Part shown: one piece after another, positions 36,274 through 49,503 of the stretch
How positions within the stretch are numbered: the stretch's first letter is position 1
How the letters are laid out: every line of letters begins with the position of its first letter
Assembly (NCBI GenBank): GCA_018292915.2
Contig: JACVVK020000035.1
Coordinates: 2,180,001 to 2,244,000, forward strand
Direction: 5' to 3'
Length of the DNA stretch: 64,000 nt
From: Batillaria attramentaria
Lineage: Eukaryota > Mollusca > Gastropoda > Batillariidae
Made by a program: the position numbers and the translations under genes
Notes under the pieces: model-generated
The model's database searches: none
What the model saw: only the letters and a program-made list of their open reading frames with translations
What the model was told of the DNA's origin: nothing

Positions 36274-37439
36274 ATGGCTAAGTTTGACGAGCAGTGCAAA
36301 CGGTTCTTCGAGGAGGCTGACCTGGACGGCAAGGGAACTCTGAGCAAGCTGGAGCTGGCGAAAGTCCTGAAGAAGGTCGGCGTAAAGAAGACTCCGGAAG
36401 AGATTATAGTGAGTGCTTGATTAACTACTTTCCGTCCGCTCTTTCCTTAAAACTTAGATTGTCTCGCTTGTTTTGTGCCTCTGTTGTTTTTGCCACTTTG
36501 ATCTTGAGTTAAACTGCTTACCGGCAGAACAATTCTGAATCAGTGACATGAGCTGTTTATCGTAGTCTCCATACTCGGGACTGATTAGGACTTCACCCCT
36601 GTGTGTATCTGTGAAGTATCTTGTGACTCGTCCCGTTGCTTTGCTTTGTACAGACCCCACCCCCACCCCCACCCCCACCCCTCTTCAAGTTCCTGCCACT
36701 CTGCAACCCCCCCCCCCCCCCTTTCAACCGACAGCCCGCTTTACCCCTAGTTGCTGTTTGCTGCATAAATGTATCAAATCTCATTATTTCTTATTATTCC
36801 CTCTGTTTTTCGTACTCAGCGTCTTAATCTTTGTCAAATTGACCAAAACACGCTTCACTTCATCGGGTTCATGTTTCTGACGGGAGGGCAACTTAACCTG
36901 GGACGACTTGTCCTAGCTTGGGTAACATTATCGTGTCAGCCTTTCACTTGAAATTGCTCTAGTGTGCCGCCGTCTGTGTGCTGCAGAAGGCCATTTCAGT
37001 AATAAAAATAAACTATAAATAAAAGCATGTCTCTGACGCTTTCGTCCGTTTTACAGTTTTGTACTTGGTCTCGATCCGCTGAATGGCTTGCGGCATTGAC
37101 TTCACATAAGTTACCCCGGCTTCGCCCGAGGATTATTCAGTTCGGCTTGCATGATCGAAGTACGTGAATCATAACTTTAAAGCAGATGTGTTTCATCCCG
37201 AACTACTGTCGTTCAAGCATCGTGATCCACATCTAAGGTTTCACAGGTCGATACACCACGCAAACAGGTTCACTTTACAGGCGTGAAAAGGGCGGGGTCT
37301 TCAGTTTGGAGGTTTTACAAATTCTGTCGACCGCGAGAGTGATTTCAGTCAAGGACGGGTGCACCTGGGGAGAAAAAAAAAAAGGTGTACAGGCGGGCCT
37401 GTTCCACACCCTGATGATCAAATGAACTGATAAAGAAGT

Positions 37440-37506
<67 letters not shown>

Positions 37507-38094
37507 CCCCGCGCCCCTCCCTCTCCCCGAAACACCATTACCACCACCTCCACCATTTTGCTAAAACCTGCAAAGTTCATACAGACCATATCCGCCTGTG
37601 CGGTGAATATCAGTAATTGTTCTGTGTGAAAATTCTAAATTTGTATGCTTACTAAATGTGATATCGCGGGTCCTGCATGATGCTGTACTTATATGATGCT
37701 GTATAATGTTCTTTGCGTTCTATGATTGCATGTGTATGTGTTGTTTTATCTTTCTTTTTATTTCCGTGTGCCACAAAGGGGTCCTTTATGGAAAATAAAT
37801 AAACTTGAAACTTGGTAGTGAACATAAATGTAAGTTGAACATGGTACCTTACCACTGGCACTTCTCAAAATAATGCTCGAGAAATTCCTGAGAGTTTTTG
37901 CATTTTTTCCCCTATTGGTGCTAAAACTGTTCCGAGGGTATGGTACAGGGCAAAGCAGAGTGAGGAATGTTGAATACTAAACGTGAACTAGTGTTGACTT
38001 TTCACTTAGCTGATGCGGAGTGTTTTGCAATGTGGACTTTTCAGTCCCTGACACGGCCGTGGGTCGGCGTGACCAGCATGTACTAGCACTGACT

Positions 38095-38167
<73 letters not shown>

Positions 38168-38819
38168 CGGAATGTAGCATTTTAGTGATAACGCTTGTGT
38201 CATCGTGCCAAGCTCCGAAACAAGATGGAGGAGAATTACTCATCGTGTAATCGCTGATGGCAAAAAATGACTGTCTGCTCAACTTGACACATTCCTTTTC
38301 GTCATGTGATGTGATAGCAGGCTGACAATCTGGAACACTCTGTCTGCTAGCGAGAGGCAGCAACCTACTCTTGTCATATTTCAAATCAGAGCTTCAAACT
38401 GATCTGTTTCAACTTGCCTTCTACTGATTCATGTAACCGTGGTGCCTGTTGTTTTAGTCTGTGTTCTATGTGTGTGTGAGTGTTGTGTGAATGTGCAGTG
38501 AGTTGATGTATTTTCAAGAACTGCGCTGTACAAATGTGATAACGATGTTGAACAACCGTGTCATCCACTGTTATGCATTATGCGTGTATATTTTAAATTA
38601 CTTCCAGCAATTCAAAAAAAAACATTTATCACGAGAACAGCATCGTAAAACCGAAAGATACCGAAGAGAGAGCAAACCAGCCATAGCTGGCGAGAACTGA
38701 TCGGTTTCAGCAACACTCATGTATATGTATACATACGTTGGGCCCATAGCAAGTCCACGGTCACTGACGCGCGAAGAGGCTTGTGTTCGAAGTCAGTGAA
38801 CCGTCTGCTCTGCCTGTGC

Positions 38820-38880
<61 letters not shown>

Positions 38881-39681
38881 GTGTGTGTGTGTGTGTGTGT
38901 GAAGTAACGCTTATCAGTTCGTACATCACATTTTTTTCTCAACCACTTTGCAGAGGCTCTACTTTTTTATGAATGAATTCATATGCAAATTAAGCCATCG
39001 CCTATGCTCTTCGCTGGATATGAAGGTGAAAATTGATGTGAAGGTTGAGCACTCGGTGACGGCGTGGCAAAATCAGTCATGCAGAACAAGGTGGGAGGAT
39101 GTGTTGAAGTAAAGGTGTTGAAATACTGTACATGATGCTGACGGATGTACGGACGGCGTAACTTGACTGACTGAGTCGGTGGTTGCACAAACGCTACGTA
39201 CTCCGTGTGCGTGTGTCCTCTCGCATGTGACAGCAGTTTGGCTTGGTGGAGGGTGGGGACAGGTGGGCAAATGGAGAGCGTGGGCGAAGAGGGGAGGAGG
39301 GGGGGGGGTTGCAGAGGGTATGTGGGGGGGGGGAGGAGGGGAGGGTCAAGATGGCATGAGAAATGCAAAGAGTCACATTCGTGTGCAGGGCAATACTGGC
39401 TAGTGAGTCATTGTAAGCCGCTGTCCTCCCTTAACACCCCCCCCCTCCTCGTCCCTCCGGGCCCAGTGTGTGCATTTCAACATGTCTTCTTCTCTTGTTT
39501 CCTCCTCCTTTTTTAGGACTTTGGGTCGCTATACAATTCGCATCTAAAAGGGCAATATACGTCACGTGTTTATGTCAACTGTATGTTGCTTGGTTTGATA
39601 TCAATGCACTTTTTTATTTCTCAGCCGATCCGGTGCTAGGTATCTTTGTGTAGTCGTTTCTGTTTGAAATTGTCACCGCCG

Positions 39682-39718
<37 letters not shown>

Positions 39719-40107
39719 GTGAGTGTCTGGAGGGGGAGGAGGAGGGGGGGGGGACACAGTGTACGCTACCAGCGTGCCTTTTTCCCCAAACCACCGCAAC
39801 GAGCTCTCAGCCGGCAATGGCGTATTTCAAACGTACGATATAGATGTAGGATTATGAAGTGTACTCTCTGACAATACATTCCCTAAGGCCTACACACATT
39901 CCATCTTTTCTCGGCGACCTCCCTCGTGAATGAACACACGGCCGCCTCCTGCAGGGAAAAAAAATGCGGTCCACAAACAGAGGTTAGGAGTAGTAGGATC
40001 TGACAGTACAGTACAGACGTCACTGACCGGACAAAAGGAACACGGGGTGGGATGTTTGCCTTGAATTTTATTGCAAACTTTTGGCAAACACCTGTGTGTG
40101 TGTGTGT

Positions 40108-40182
<75 letters not shown>

Positions 40183-40202
40183 AGTGTGTGTGTGTGTGTC
40201 AC

Positions 40203-40265
<63 letters not shown>

Positions 40266-41162
40266 CGCATTCTTCTGTTTCGCTTGACACCCTCTTGTCA
40301 AATTATAAAGCATAACTCTCTTTATGCCAAGGTCCCCATATAGGGATCTCACGTTCACAACGCTAGGCTGCAGATCTGTGGAATCGCAAACTATTTTCAG
40401 TCACAGTCAAGTGCGGAACTAAATACAGCACAAACAGCAAAACGGGTTTCTAGCAGTCAAAAGGAAGCAGCCATCTGTTAGTATACAACTGGTAAAAACT
40501 CTCATGCTAGAGAGAGTTAACGATCGCTGAATTTCATACGTAAAAAGTGGAATCTTTCACAGACCTCACAGTATGATCACTTCAGCGTGTGCACACAATA
40601 CTGACACACCCACCACTAAAGACAACTGCACGGAGTTTTTCCGACACCCACGCAAGCAGGAAGAATCCTGATAAGCGAGGGATTCCTTTTCTAACCCCTA
40701 TCAGGCCTTCCATAAGATCATGCGTGCACCACACACGTACTATTAACTGCTAACCACCATGTAGACACTGGTCAGGGCCCGTATGTAAAAGTCGAGGTAA
40801 ATTTAACCCACGACTACGGGCCTAACCCACACTAGGACAAAAGAAACCCAAAAGCAAAATTAAATAAAATAAAAAAAATAAAAAAAGGAAGCGAAGAAAG
40901 GAAGAAAACATCCTTCTATAACGGCTTAGGCACCTTGCTGGAATGGACCCGCTTCTTCATTTAAAACAAAAAACAACAGAAAATTTAACCCTACAGATAG
41001 TTTAGTTCGAGGTTAGTCTCTAGCCCGGGCCCTCGACTTTTACATACGGGCCCTGATTACGTCTGTGTAAGTTATTCTTCTGCGCCTGACCATTCCCTGC
41101 TACAACATCTCTTCTAAATTCACGGCAGTAAGAGCACTGTCCATGTCCCATCACTGGGCCGG

Positions 41163-41213
<51 letters not shown>

Positions 41214-41906
41214 AATGTCAATTCAAGTGTACTGTGATTTGGACCGGGTTTGGTGCATAGTTTCAGGGTCTAAGCAAGTCTTCACGCCTTTCGCGACTAG
41301 TGAAGACTTGCTTTGACCCTCAATAGCTGCGACACGCCATGGATCAATAGTCGATAATTAGCTATTCACACCCCCCCCCCCCCAGCCCGAAAGTCGTCAG
41401 TAGGTGTGTCACAATCCTATGTTCCACATTATGTCGTTAATTAACTTATTGTTTTCTCATTTTCAAATACCACAAACACAACTTCTGTTTAATTATTTCT
41501 GTTATTTAGCATGTTTGAACTCTTCCTCATGCGCACCTGCTCGTCCCCCATCCCCTTCCTCTCCCCTTCCTCGCATATTTGGACGGACCGGTTTTGGAGG
41601 CTGCCCTGATCAGTGGTTCAGTCCTATGTTAAGTATCATTTCTAAGTGTCATACTTTTATCAAACGCCGTCTTATGTACCACTATGTCCTTTTCACTTTT
41701 TCAGGAGATCTTCGATGATCTTGACAGGAACGATGATGACCAGATTACGCTGGACGAGTTCATGGGAGAACTCGGCAAAATCGACATGAAGGACAAGACG
41801 TGAATCTCTCTCTCTCTCTCTCTCTCTCTCCTGCGGTCAGAAATTGCATGAGCTTCTGCTGACCGATCGTGCTTCTCCTGGCATAGGAATATTGATTCGT
41901 ACTTTA

Positions 41907-41966
<60 letters not shown>

Positions 41967-42536
41967 CCCCCCCCCCCCCCCCCAATGATGTTCACGCTAT
42001 AATCCACTCGGCTGAATGTCATGAACGTGGTTGTGCGATTCACAAGCTAGAAAAGAAGGACAAAAATGTTATTGTTATTCATAGTTTATAGTTTGAAAAG
42101 GCGTGCATTTTTGGTAGCCGATACTGTCACACGTTATTCTCTTGTACAGGACGTCCTTTTCCATTTTTTATGCGTGATACCAAAGACTTAGCAACAAGGA
42201 AAATGTTTTCTTTTTGCACAACCGGGACCCGAGCATTGACAGCTTCAGCGCGCTACCACCTTGTCCGTGTCCCCTCTCAATAGACAAGGCTTTTCCTGCC
42301 ACGGACAAGAACTTGAAGAAATGAACTGATGTGTTTTGTGTTGCAGGGACGCGGAACTCCGACGCGCGTTTCAAGAGATCGACGCTGACGGGTCGGGTTA
42401 TATCACTCTGGACGAGTTGAAGGCGAAACTGGCCGAGGAAGGCATCGACCCTGACGGTGCTTGCCTTGACCTTGACGTTAGCGGCGACGGCAAGGTCAAC
42501 TTTGAGGAGTTCCTCGACGGCTTGAGAAACAAGTAA
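36274..42536 (+). CDS. Calmodulin-like four-EF-hand protein A (3 exons, 139 aa)
   Basis: Exons: 36274-36408, 41705-41799, 42347-42536; intron phases 0 and 2. The four 12-residue calcium loops start at residues 16 (DLDGKGTLSKLE), 52 (DRNDDDQITLDE), 89 (DADGSGYITLDE) and 120 (DVSGDGKVNFEE). All keep acidic residues at positions 1 and 12. Loop 2 has Asp instead of the usual Gly at position 6. The helix entering loop 4 is two or three residues shorter than in calmodulin. The 139-aa length is slightly under calmodulin's 149. It is probably a cytosolic calcium sensor or buffer of the calmodulin/troponin-C superfamily; the exact partner cannot be read from sequence. It shares intron sites with the EF-hand gene at 49797-56126. 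It is not an evident centrin because it lacks the usual N-terminal extension. Confidence 0.88.
37443..37723. repeat. (AC)n plus about 220-bp block, copy 1 of 2
   Basis: The (AC)n tract and the following CTCCCCGCGCCCCTCC to TTCTATGAT block recur at 58219-58496 with only two substitutions seen. Here the sequence continues into a tail with AATAAATAAACTTGAAAC, like a retroposon 3' end. In intron 1 of EF-hand gene A. Confidence 0.8.
38822..38901. repeat. (GT)n microsatellite
   Basis: About 80 bp of GT with one TTGT break, in intron 1 of EF-hand gene A. Confidence 0.95.
40092..40263. repeat. Long (GT)n microsatellite
   Basis: About 170 bp of nearly pure GT, broken by CTG, ATGTGA and TCACG words, in intron 1 of EF-hand gene A. 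Confidence 0.95.
40772..41056. mobile_element. MITE with perfect 26-bp terminal inverted repeats
   Basis: The left end begins TCAGGGCCCGTATGTAAAAG and the right end is its exact inverse; 26 bp match without error. The 285-bp interior is noncoding and A-rich. No clear target duplication was seen. It is in intron 1 of EF-hand gene A. Confidence 0.8.
41265..41320. other. 56-bp near-perfect hairpin
   Basis: Two 21-nt arms (AGGGTCTAAGCAAGTCTTCA... and its inverse) pair with one mismatch around a 14-nt loop. It could be a small foldback element or an unannotated hairpin RNA. It lies in intron 1 of EF-hand gene A. Confidence 0.6.
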
Positions 42537-43851
42537 CTGACAGAATGAAGGGCGCTACTGTACATGTTAGGTGTCGTCTGCTGCAATGTTCTGTAATTCT
42601 GAAGCTGTGCGATAAGTCTTCTGGGCGCCATCTTGGAAGAGAAGTACCCGCCTTTGTCTGTGTGATCGTTTTACATCAAGTCAAGGTCAAGTGTTAGACA
42701 GACGTCAAGGCGAGACTTTCTAAGTCAACTCGTCAGACGGATAAAAATAATGTCAAACGGACCAGATCTACCGAAACATCTCGAAATATCTTTAACCTTG
42801 ATTTACCAGCTTGAATTCACCAGCTGAAAGAAAGAGGAACGACGATGGTTTACTAGCAAGTTTATTTACGACCACCTAGTAAGCCAGTGGCATATGATAC
42901 TGATGGAAAGAAAAAAGCAAACAGCAACAACAAAACAGAAGCTCTCAGCGTGTGCTTTATCGGAGTCCCCGCAGAATACAATGTCATCAGATTTCAACAG
43001 TAGGACAAAGCCTTTCTTCAGAACGGCAAAGGCCTCCACATTCTGCTGTCACACCTAAGCTTAATGTGCATTGTTATTTTCAGGACTATCATACTGAAAG
43101 ACTCCTTGCTACCTCTGAAAAACCTTTTCGTCCAGTTCCTGAATTATTCAGTTAAATACTTGCAGTTATGACACACCTTTTCGTTGGAGTTCTAGAGCTG
43201 TATATTGAGCACGTAGCAATGCAAGTAAATTTTTAATAACCCGGGTTTTACCCACTTCATAGTTGTGAATTTATACTTATCTTGCACACAGCGTACTTTT
43301 CTCATCGTAAGTTGTAAACTGTGCGTTTAATAGGTCACTGTCACTGCGCACTTCCTTATTTTTCTGGCGGATTTTTTAGGTCCTGATAAATTTTGTTGTT
43401 TATCTTGCTTTGTCACGTGGAGAGCATTGACCTTCTGATAATTGTTATTGTTCATCCTGCTTATTTTTAGAAGTTAGTGTGCAGTTGTTCGCAGTTAAAC
43501 CACAAGACCCATCACACATCAAAGCAGTGCAATAGAAATATGATCTTTCGAAAGAATCTCTATCCTTTCTCAAGGACGATGTGGTTATCTCTGGTGTATT
43601 TTGAAATCTCTTATGCAATGAGGACACTAAACTAAAACAGGAAACAACCTTACCTGTACAAAAAGCCTCCATTTCCATTTGGCATTTACTAATATACGTT
43701 TTTGTAATAATATAATCCCATAATAGCCATGTTAACAAGAACAATCAGGCATTCGTCATAACGATGCATTCACACAGTATTTAATGTTCAGTTCTGTGTA
43801 ACCATCTTCTTCAAAGTTAAACATAATAATTATGCGCCATTACACTGGTAG

Positions 43852-43857
43852 AATAAA
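43852..43857 (+). terminator. Candidate distal poly(A) signal AATAAA for EF-hand gene A
   Basis: AATAAA occurs in unique-looking DNA about 1.3 kb after the stop at 42536. It could end a long 3' UTR. Nearer signals were not obvious, and RNA evidence is needed. Confidence 0.3.
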
Positions 43858-44909
43858 ATACTTTATTAATAATAACGTCAGTGTGGTATAGTCATACCTT
43901 GCATTTCGCCAGCTTTTTCAATCGTGTTTTTTTTTTTTTTACTAGTAGCGGAAGCTGATTTTTTTCTCCGTTCTACTAGGTTACTTTCCCCCGGAACCCT
44001 CTTTATTTCGTTGTTTCCAAATGGACTGGGATTCTCTCACCTTCCAGAGTTTTTAGCATTTACTTACAGTTTACGTGTTGCTGTCAAATCTGGCAATTTG
44101 ATTACACTTATTGCAATTTGTCCGCACTTTTGGCGGCTCGAAGACTTTACTCTTTGTTGAAATCACCTTATTTTGGTCTTTCACGCTCGAGATATGACAG
44201 TATCCTTGGCATATTCAAAATGATGCGATAAGAACCAAGTCTATCCACCGTTTATGCTATTTTTATCAGACATAAAATCTGTACACAGGTTGTTTTTGTT
44301 CGGTCCGGATGGAGAAGTTATAACTTAATAATAATAATAATATAACTTGCCAGAAACAAAAATGGAAACTTTTTACTGTTGTTTTTAGCGTCAATGTAAC
44401 AGAAGTAGTTTTTAGGGGTTTCTAAAACGCTTCCGCGTGTGACTTCAGTCTAGACAGCCTGGCCGTCCTGAAAAGGTCAGAGGACATTTGAACAGCAGAC
44501 AAAAGTCATTGTCTCAAAAGGTCACAGTACCACTGGCATGCCATTTCTCGTATTAGGACTGTTTGCTGCGTTGGAAAACTTTGCCGTCATGCTATTCTGT
44601 GCGGAAGGGGGTGGGGGTGTGGAGGAGGGGGGGGGGGGCTAATTCCAAGCTGCTTAGTGCAGGGTGCTTTAGCGAAAAACTTGGGCAGAAGTATATTTCA
44701 GTTAAATATTAGTTTGGGGATTTGCATACTTTGTGGTGCTTCTGCAAAACAGGATTTGCTAAGTTTAATGTGCACTGACTGTACGTATGATAATTGTAGC
44801 TTTTGCGTTTTGCTGACAAATGAAAATTGCCTCATAACTTTATATTGTGCTTTGACTTTCTGTATTTTTTCTTTTTCAGTGTTTTCTTTGATGTGCCTGC
44901 GTGTTACTC

Positions 44910-44912
<3 letters not shown>

Positions 44913-44982
<70 letters not shown>
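44913..44982. repeat. (GT)35 microsatellite
   Basis: Pure GT directly abutting a truncated SINE; a (CA)n tract at 45110-45183 lies on the other side of that SINE. Confidence 0.95.
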
Positions 44983-44987
<5 letters not shown>

Positions 44988-45103
44988 GTTGGACTTTCAA
45001 TATGAGTTCGAATCCTGGCTGGGGCCAAATATATGTGCTGGCCTTTTTCTCGTTGCCCCGTTTTTGATATCACCTTCATGTGGTGGAAAAGAACGTTAAA
45101 CTC

Positions 45104-45109
<6 letters not shown>
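44983..45109 (+). mobile_element. SINE family B between (GT)n and (CA)n tracts
   Basis: A 5'-truncated family B SINE (AGAGCGTTGGACTTTC, GAGTTCGAATCCTGGC, core GTGGTGGAAAAGAACG) abuts a (GT)n tract on the left and a (CA)n tract on the right. It lies between the two EF-hand genes. Confidence 0.72.
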
Positions 45110-45181
<72 letters not shown>

Positions 45182-45186
45182 ACCCG

Positions 45187-45218
<32 letters not shown>

Positions 45219-46515
45219 CCAATATACTGCTATGAAACTTTCGTGTTCATCTTTCCTTGAAACACCGAAAGCTATATTTTCACTATACCTTACACAAACA
45301 ACGTCTTCCGTCACGAGTACATACACACAGACAGAGAAATGGAGGGAGAGAGGACACACTTCACTGATTTTCGCATCGCTACCGCTAATGACTGTATCCC
45401 GGCCATTAAACATTCCATCGATTTTTCTCCAGGATACTCGGTAAAAAAACAGGAAACCGTTCTAATGCAGACAGTAACACAGCGTGTTTCATGTTCATGC
45501 ATTAATAAACGAAATGGTGACGCGAGAAAGAACGTTTCAGTCTCGTAAAACCTAAATGGTAAGAGCGAATTTGTTAACACTTTCAGTGCCAGGTGAATGT
45601 TTTGGGTTTTTTTTTTCTCCCTTCAATACTCAGCGTTGATGGTCTGACTTCTACCTTCCGTACAAACTTGATAAACCTCACAGTCAGTGTATATAAGAAT
45701 CTTCGCTGGGTTTTCTCCTTGCTTCCTTGCTTATGAAACAGTTTTTCTATATGTGTGTCCGAAACAGTACTCCATGGCACTGGTAGAGTTAACGTTATCG
45801 TCGCTTAGCCAAAGATTATTACGACTTGTCACTGCATTCTTCTCATATACTGTATCGCTCAACGGCAAACGGAATCACGTGATGCGTACAATCTGATAAA
45901 TCACACTATGACAGTTATATATAGGCCTTCATACGCACTTAGGGAATCAAGTGTTGTTGTTGTTGTTGCTGTTGTTGTTGCTGCTGCTGCTGTTGCTGCT
46001 GCTGTTGCTGTTGTTGTTGTCACGAGAACACAGGGTTCCCCAAGACACGTTCAAAGAATTGAACAAATTCAGTAATTTAACCGACTTGCCAATGATTTTT
46101 TCATGACACAAATACACTAGACAGATGTTGATGTTTCACACATGTTGCAATAACACCGGAAAGACTGACGCTTCTTGTACACGATTGATCGGTTCGTGTG
46201 GTGCGTGATCAAGCGTGACGATGAGACGCGGACAGCCATAATTCTCGCCTAACGGCCCAGCCAAGGTCTGTGAAGCGTGACGCTGCTCTACGCCCCACTG
46301 CGGACATGGCGTAGCGTGTTGTTTGACAAAGACAGCCCGCTGCGGCAACCTGCATAACCACACTCCATCCCCTGCCTACGTTAGATTGCTGTAGATCTGT
46401 GCCCCACGTCTATGCCATCCCTCCAATCTTATGTTAGACCCAGGCGAGGGCCGGTAACCTAAAGTCGTTACCTAAAGACTTTTTTGGCCCAGGGTGAGGA
46501 AATAGAGGAAATAGA

Positions 46516-46790
46516 CGACTCCGCTCGGCAAACCCAAAGCCCCGCCCCTTTACTTTTTCTGTATTGGCAAACCACAGTACGTCCATGGCGTCATTTTATA
46601 GAAAAAGGGGTGATTTGAAGATGAAAGGGATTGACGTAATGGTCTTTTTCCTCAAATGACCAGATTTACTGCGTTTTGTTGTTGTTGTTGTTTTATTTTG
46701 TGTTTTTTTTGTTTTGTTTTGTTTTGTTTTTTCACGTTTCAGTCACATTAAACTACATGTGCTTCGATCCCTCTTTGCAGTGTCTGACGG
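46516..46790. mobile_element. Diverged relative of the 13005-13501 element
   Basis: In reverse complement it shares GAGGAAAAAGACCATTACG, AAATCACCCCTTTT and TAAAGGGGC...GGCTTTGG with the element in SFI1, and has a single 77-bp-type unit. Only one end repeat (CGACTCCGCTC) is clear. Confidence 0.6.
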
Positions 46791-46949
46791 AGCAAGCCAA
46801 CAACATGGTGGTAAGGTAGACTTCTCCTCGTCGCACATATCCATCTCTGCTGAAATGCTCACGGCGCCGCAGGACGAAGCAGTGAAAGCCTGCTGCCGCA
46901 AAGCGCGGCTTTATGTGCAAACCTCCACCCTGCTATTCAATCTGGTGCG

Positions 46950-47225
46950 TGCGACAGTATTTCTGTTTACCACGACACCGGCCACAGCCTACTCTTCTTT
47001 GAAAGATGAACGTGGGATTTTTTAGTGTGCACACTTGACGTATGTGAGTGCGTGTGTACACGAAGGCGAGACAGGCACAGTAAACGAGTCTGCACATGGA
47101 TTTGACTCGATATGGTAAAATCCCACCATATTCCTGCCCACCGGGGGACTCGAACCAGGCAGCTCAGGATCCGAAGTCGGATGCCTTAACCACTAGACCA
47201 AATCCCCTGTCAGACCAAATCCGCT
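46950..47225 (-). mobile_element. tRNA-derived SINE, family D
   Basis: The reverse complement begins with a tRNA-like head (GGTCTAGTGGTTAAGGCATC; GGTTCGAGTCCCCC) and continues through TGGTGGGATTTTACCATATC. The 3' part contains AAATCCCACGTTCATCTTTC. Only one copy was noticed in the window. Confidence 0.65.
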
Positions 47226-47827
47226 GTCTTAAATGATTAACTCTTTCGCTGCCAAACGCTTTTTACGGCCGCCCTCTGATTACATCCCTTCAGATCAGAT
47301 GGCATTAAACAGGAATCGAAACAGAGCCTGCACCTTAGAGATCAACATCTCGAACGACTTGATCAGTTTTGAAAATTTTGACGAAAGAGCTACAAGTACG
47401 AAACATGACATCCAGTCATCCAGCGGCAATGGCAGTGAAAGGGTTAAAGATGCTCTTGCTATCATGACTAGGTTTCACGCAGAGAGACTTCTGTGTTGGA
47501 ACACTGAGCTGCGCTTGTGACTTTGCTTATCTCAAAGATCAGTCGAGCTCCGAATGCAACACACAGACGTTTGATGGCCGTGAAAAAGCGAGGAAAATTC
47601 AGCTTCAAGGTCGAGTGTGGTAACCACACTACCACCGGCTACTGCGTCTTGGCTTCAGTCAGCTGAACGCAAGCCTGACTGTGCATGTTTTTGGGGTGTA
47701 TGTGTCTTAGTGGTGTGATGCTAGACATCAGCAAAACAGCTCAGAACGATCTGTGAACCTAAAAATCCTAAACTTTGGGCCTTTAACTTAAGACTCATCC
47801 CTTTAGTGCGTCGCCCCGTCAGCAGAG

Positions 47828-47880
47828 GTTTTGTTTTGTTTTGTTTTGTTTTGTTTTGTTTTGTTTTGTTTTGTTTTGTT
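47828..47880. repeat. (GTTTT)n pentanucleotide repeat
   Basis: About ten GTTTT units in perfect tandem between the EF-hand genes. Confidence 0.95.
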
Positions 47881-48149
47881 GCTCTATCTTTCTGCTAAAA
47901 CCTCTCACTAAGCACAGAGAGCACTCAGTTAGGGTGAAGCCGAGCACTATACAAAGTCATCGTCATCATCATGATCGTCATAATCATCGCCGCCATCATC
48001 ATCGTCGTCGTCGTCGTCGTCATTTTTTTTTTTTTTTACTACTTTATTGTCCCTTTCGGGAAATTCGGGCTGCTTCCCCCGGGGGAAGCGCGTCGCCGCG
48101 GAGCAGCGCCACCCAATACCTATCTTTTTTTTCTTTTTTTTAAATTTTG

Positions 48150-48332
48150 TTGGGGGAGGAAAGCCGGATAACCCGGAGAGAACCCCCCGAGGAGCAGCCC
48201 GGCAGCCAGGAAAAACCGGTAACACATATCACAAGCTCGACCTGGGCTCGAACCCACGCTTCGTCGCCATGACATTGGTGACGGCCGTTCAGTAGCGCAG
48301 CGGCTAAATCTGACGCGCTACCTATTAGACCA

Positions 48333-48335
<3 letters not shown>
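48150..48335 (-). mobile_element. tRNA-like SINE fragment
   Basis: The reverse complement has GTCTAATAGGTAGCGCG and GGGTTCGAGCCCAGG, tRNA-like A and B boxes, then a GTTATCCGGCTTTCC body recalling family A. (CAT)n tracts flank it on the right. Confidence 0.5.
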
Positions 48336-48375
<40 letters not shown>

Positions 48376-48698
48376 GCGATATTCGTCATCATCGTCGTCG
48401 TCGTCATTATCATCATAATCGTTATCGTCATCATCATCGTCGTCATCATTTTACTGCTACTGTGCTGTCTTAGTGTTTCAATGTCTGTCCGTTGTATGTT
48501 TTCAAATCGGAGCTACTCCCATCTGGATGTGCTTGTACGTACGTGTGTACATATCACGTCATTGTGAAGTGCCCAAATCCAAGTAGAACGAAACTCAAAG
48601 ACGTTTCTATGGCGCTTTATTCTGTTTATGCTGTCTGTGATCCCGTGGCACACAAACGCATGGACGCACGCGTGCGCACACACACACGCGCACGCTGG

Positions 48699-48769
<71 letters not shown>

Positions 48770-49186
48770 CCTACGCTTCAGACACGTACACGGGTGGGGT
48801 GGTTATGCCTTCTGTGCACAGCAAGGAGAATTTCAAAAACTGACCGACACATAATGAATGGGAAAAAGGCCTGTACAAATTTTGACCTTGTTGGGATGGG
48901 ACTGACTTTTCTCAGTATTAATGAATTTTAATACTTAGTGTCAGCCCTGCTCAGCCAGTCCTGAAGCACTTATGTTCCAACCCGCTCTCCCGTTTCCAGG
49001 TCATTGTGGGTTGTACAGCCGGGGTTTAAAATTATGAGTACGCGCATTATTATGGTGTCAGTTTTGAGGAAATACAGGACGACACATTTCGGCACCAAGG
49101 ACAAGTATTGTATTGTATTGTATTGTATTGTATTGTATTGTATTGTCACAATTGTATTGTATTTGTGAGATGACTCATGTGTGCCA

Positions 49187-49187
<1 letters not shown>

Positions 49188-49258
<71 letters not shown>

Positions 49259-49327
49259 CGCGCGCGCGAGCGCGAGCGTGCGTGTGTGCGTGCGTGTGCG
49301 TGTGTGTGTTGTGTGTGTGTGTGTGTG
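49188..49327. repeat. (GT)n with GCGC-rich segment
   Basis: GT tract broken by CGCGCGCGAGCGCGAG, about 470 bp upstream of EF-hand gene B. A (TATTG)n repeat lies just before it at about 49106-49146. Confidence 0.95.
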
Positions 49328-49437
49328 TTTTCGTTCCAGTTGAAGCGGAAGTTGATTCAGCTCAGTGAAGTCGTATGTTACGGCCGCACAAGCGCTTAGT
49401 TGCTATACTGGCAACTGATACCAATCTGTTCATCGGG

Positions 49438-49503
49438 AAACCGCGGCATCACCCATACGTGGTGGAAAAGGACGTTAAACTCCCAAACACCCACCCACCT
49501 ACC
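49438..49503 (+). mobile_element. SINE family B 3' fragment
   Basis: The fragment GGCATCACCCATACGTGG then AAAAGGACGTTAAACTCCC and the ACCCACC tail match the family B 3' half only. Confidence 0.6.

Noticed and set aside
39883..40358. Frames of alternating His-Thr or Cys-Val
   Set aside because: They are translations of (CA)n/(GT)n; the same applies at every CA/GT tract in the window.
45187..45218. (GTCT)n repeat and other short arrays considered as a CRISPR-like array
   Set aside because: They are simple microsatellites without spacers, in animal DNA.
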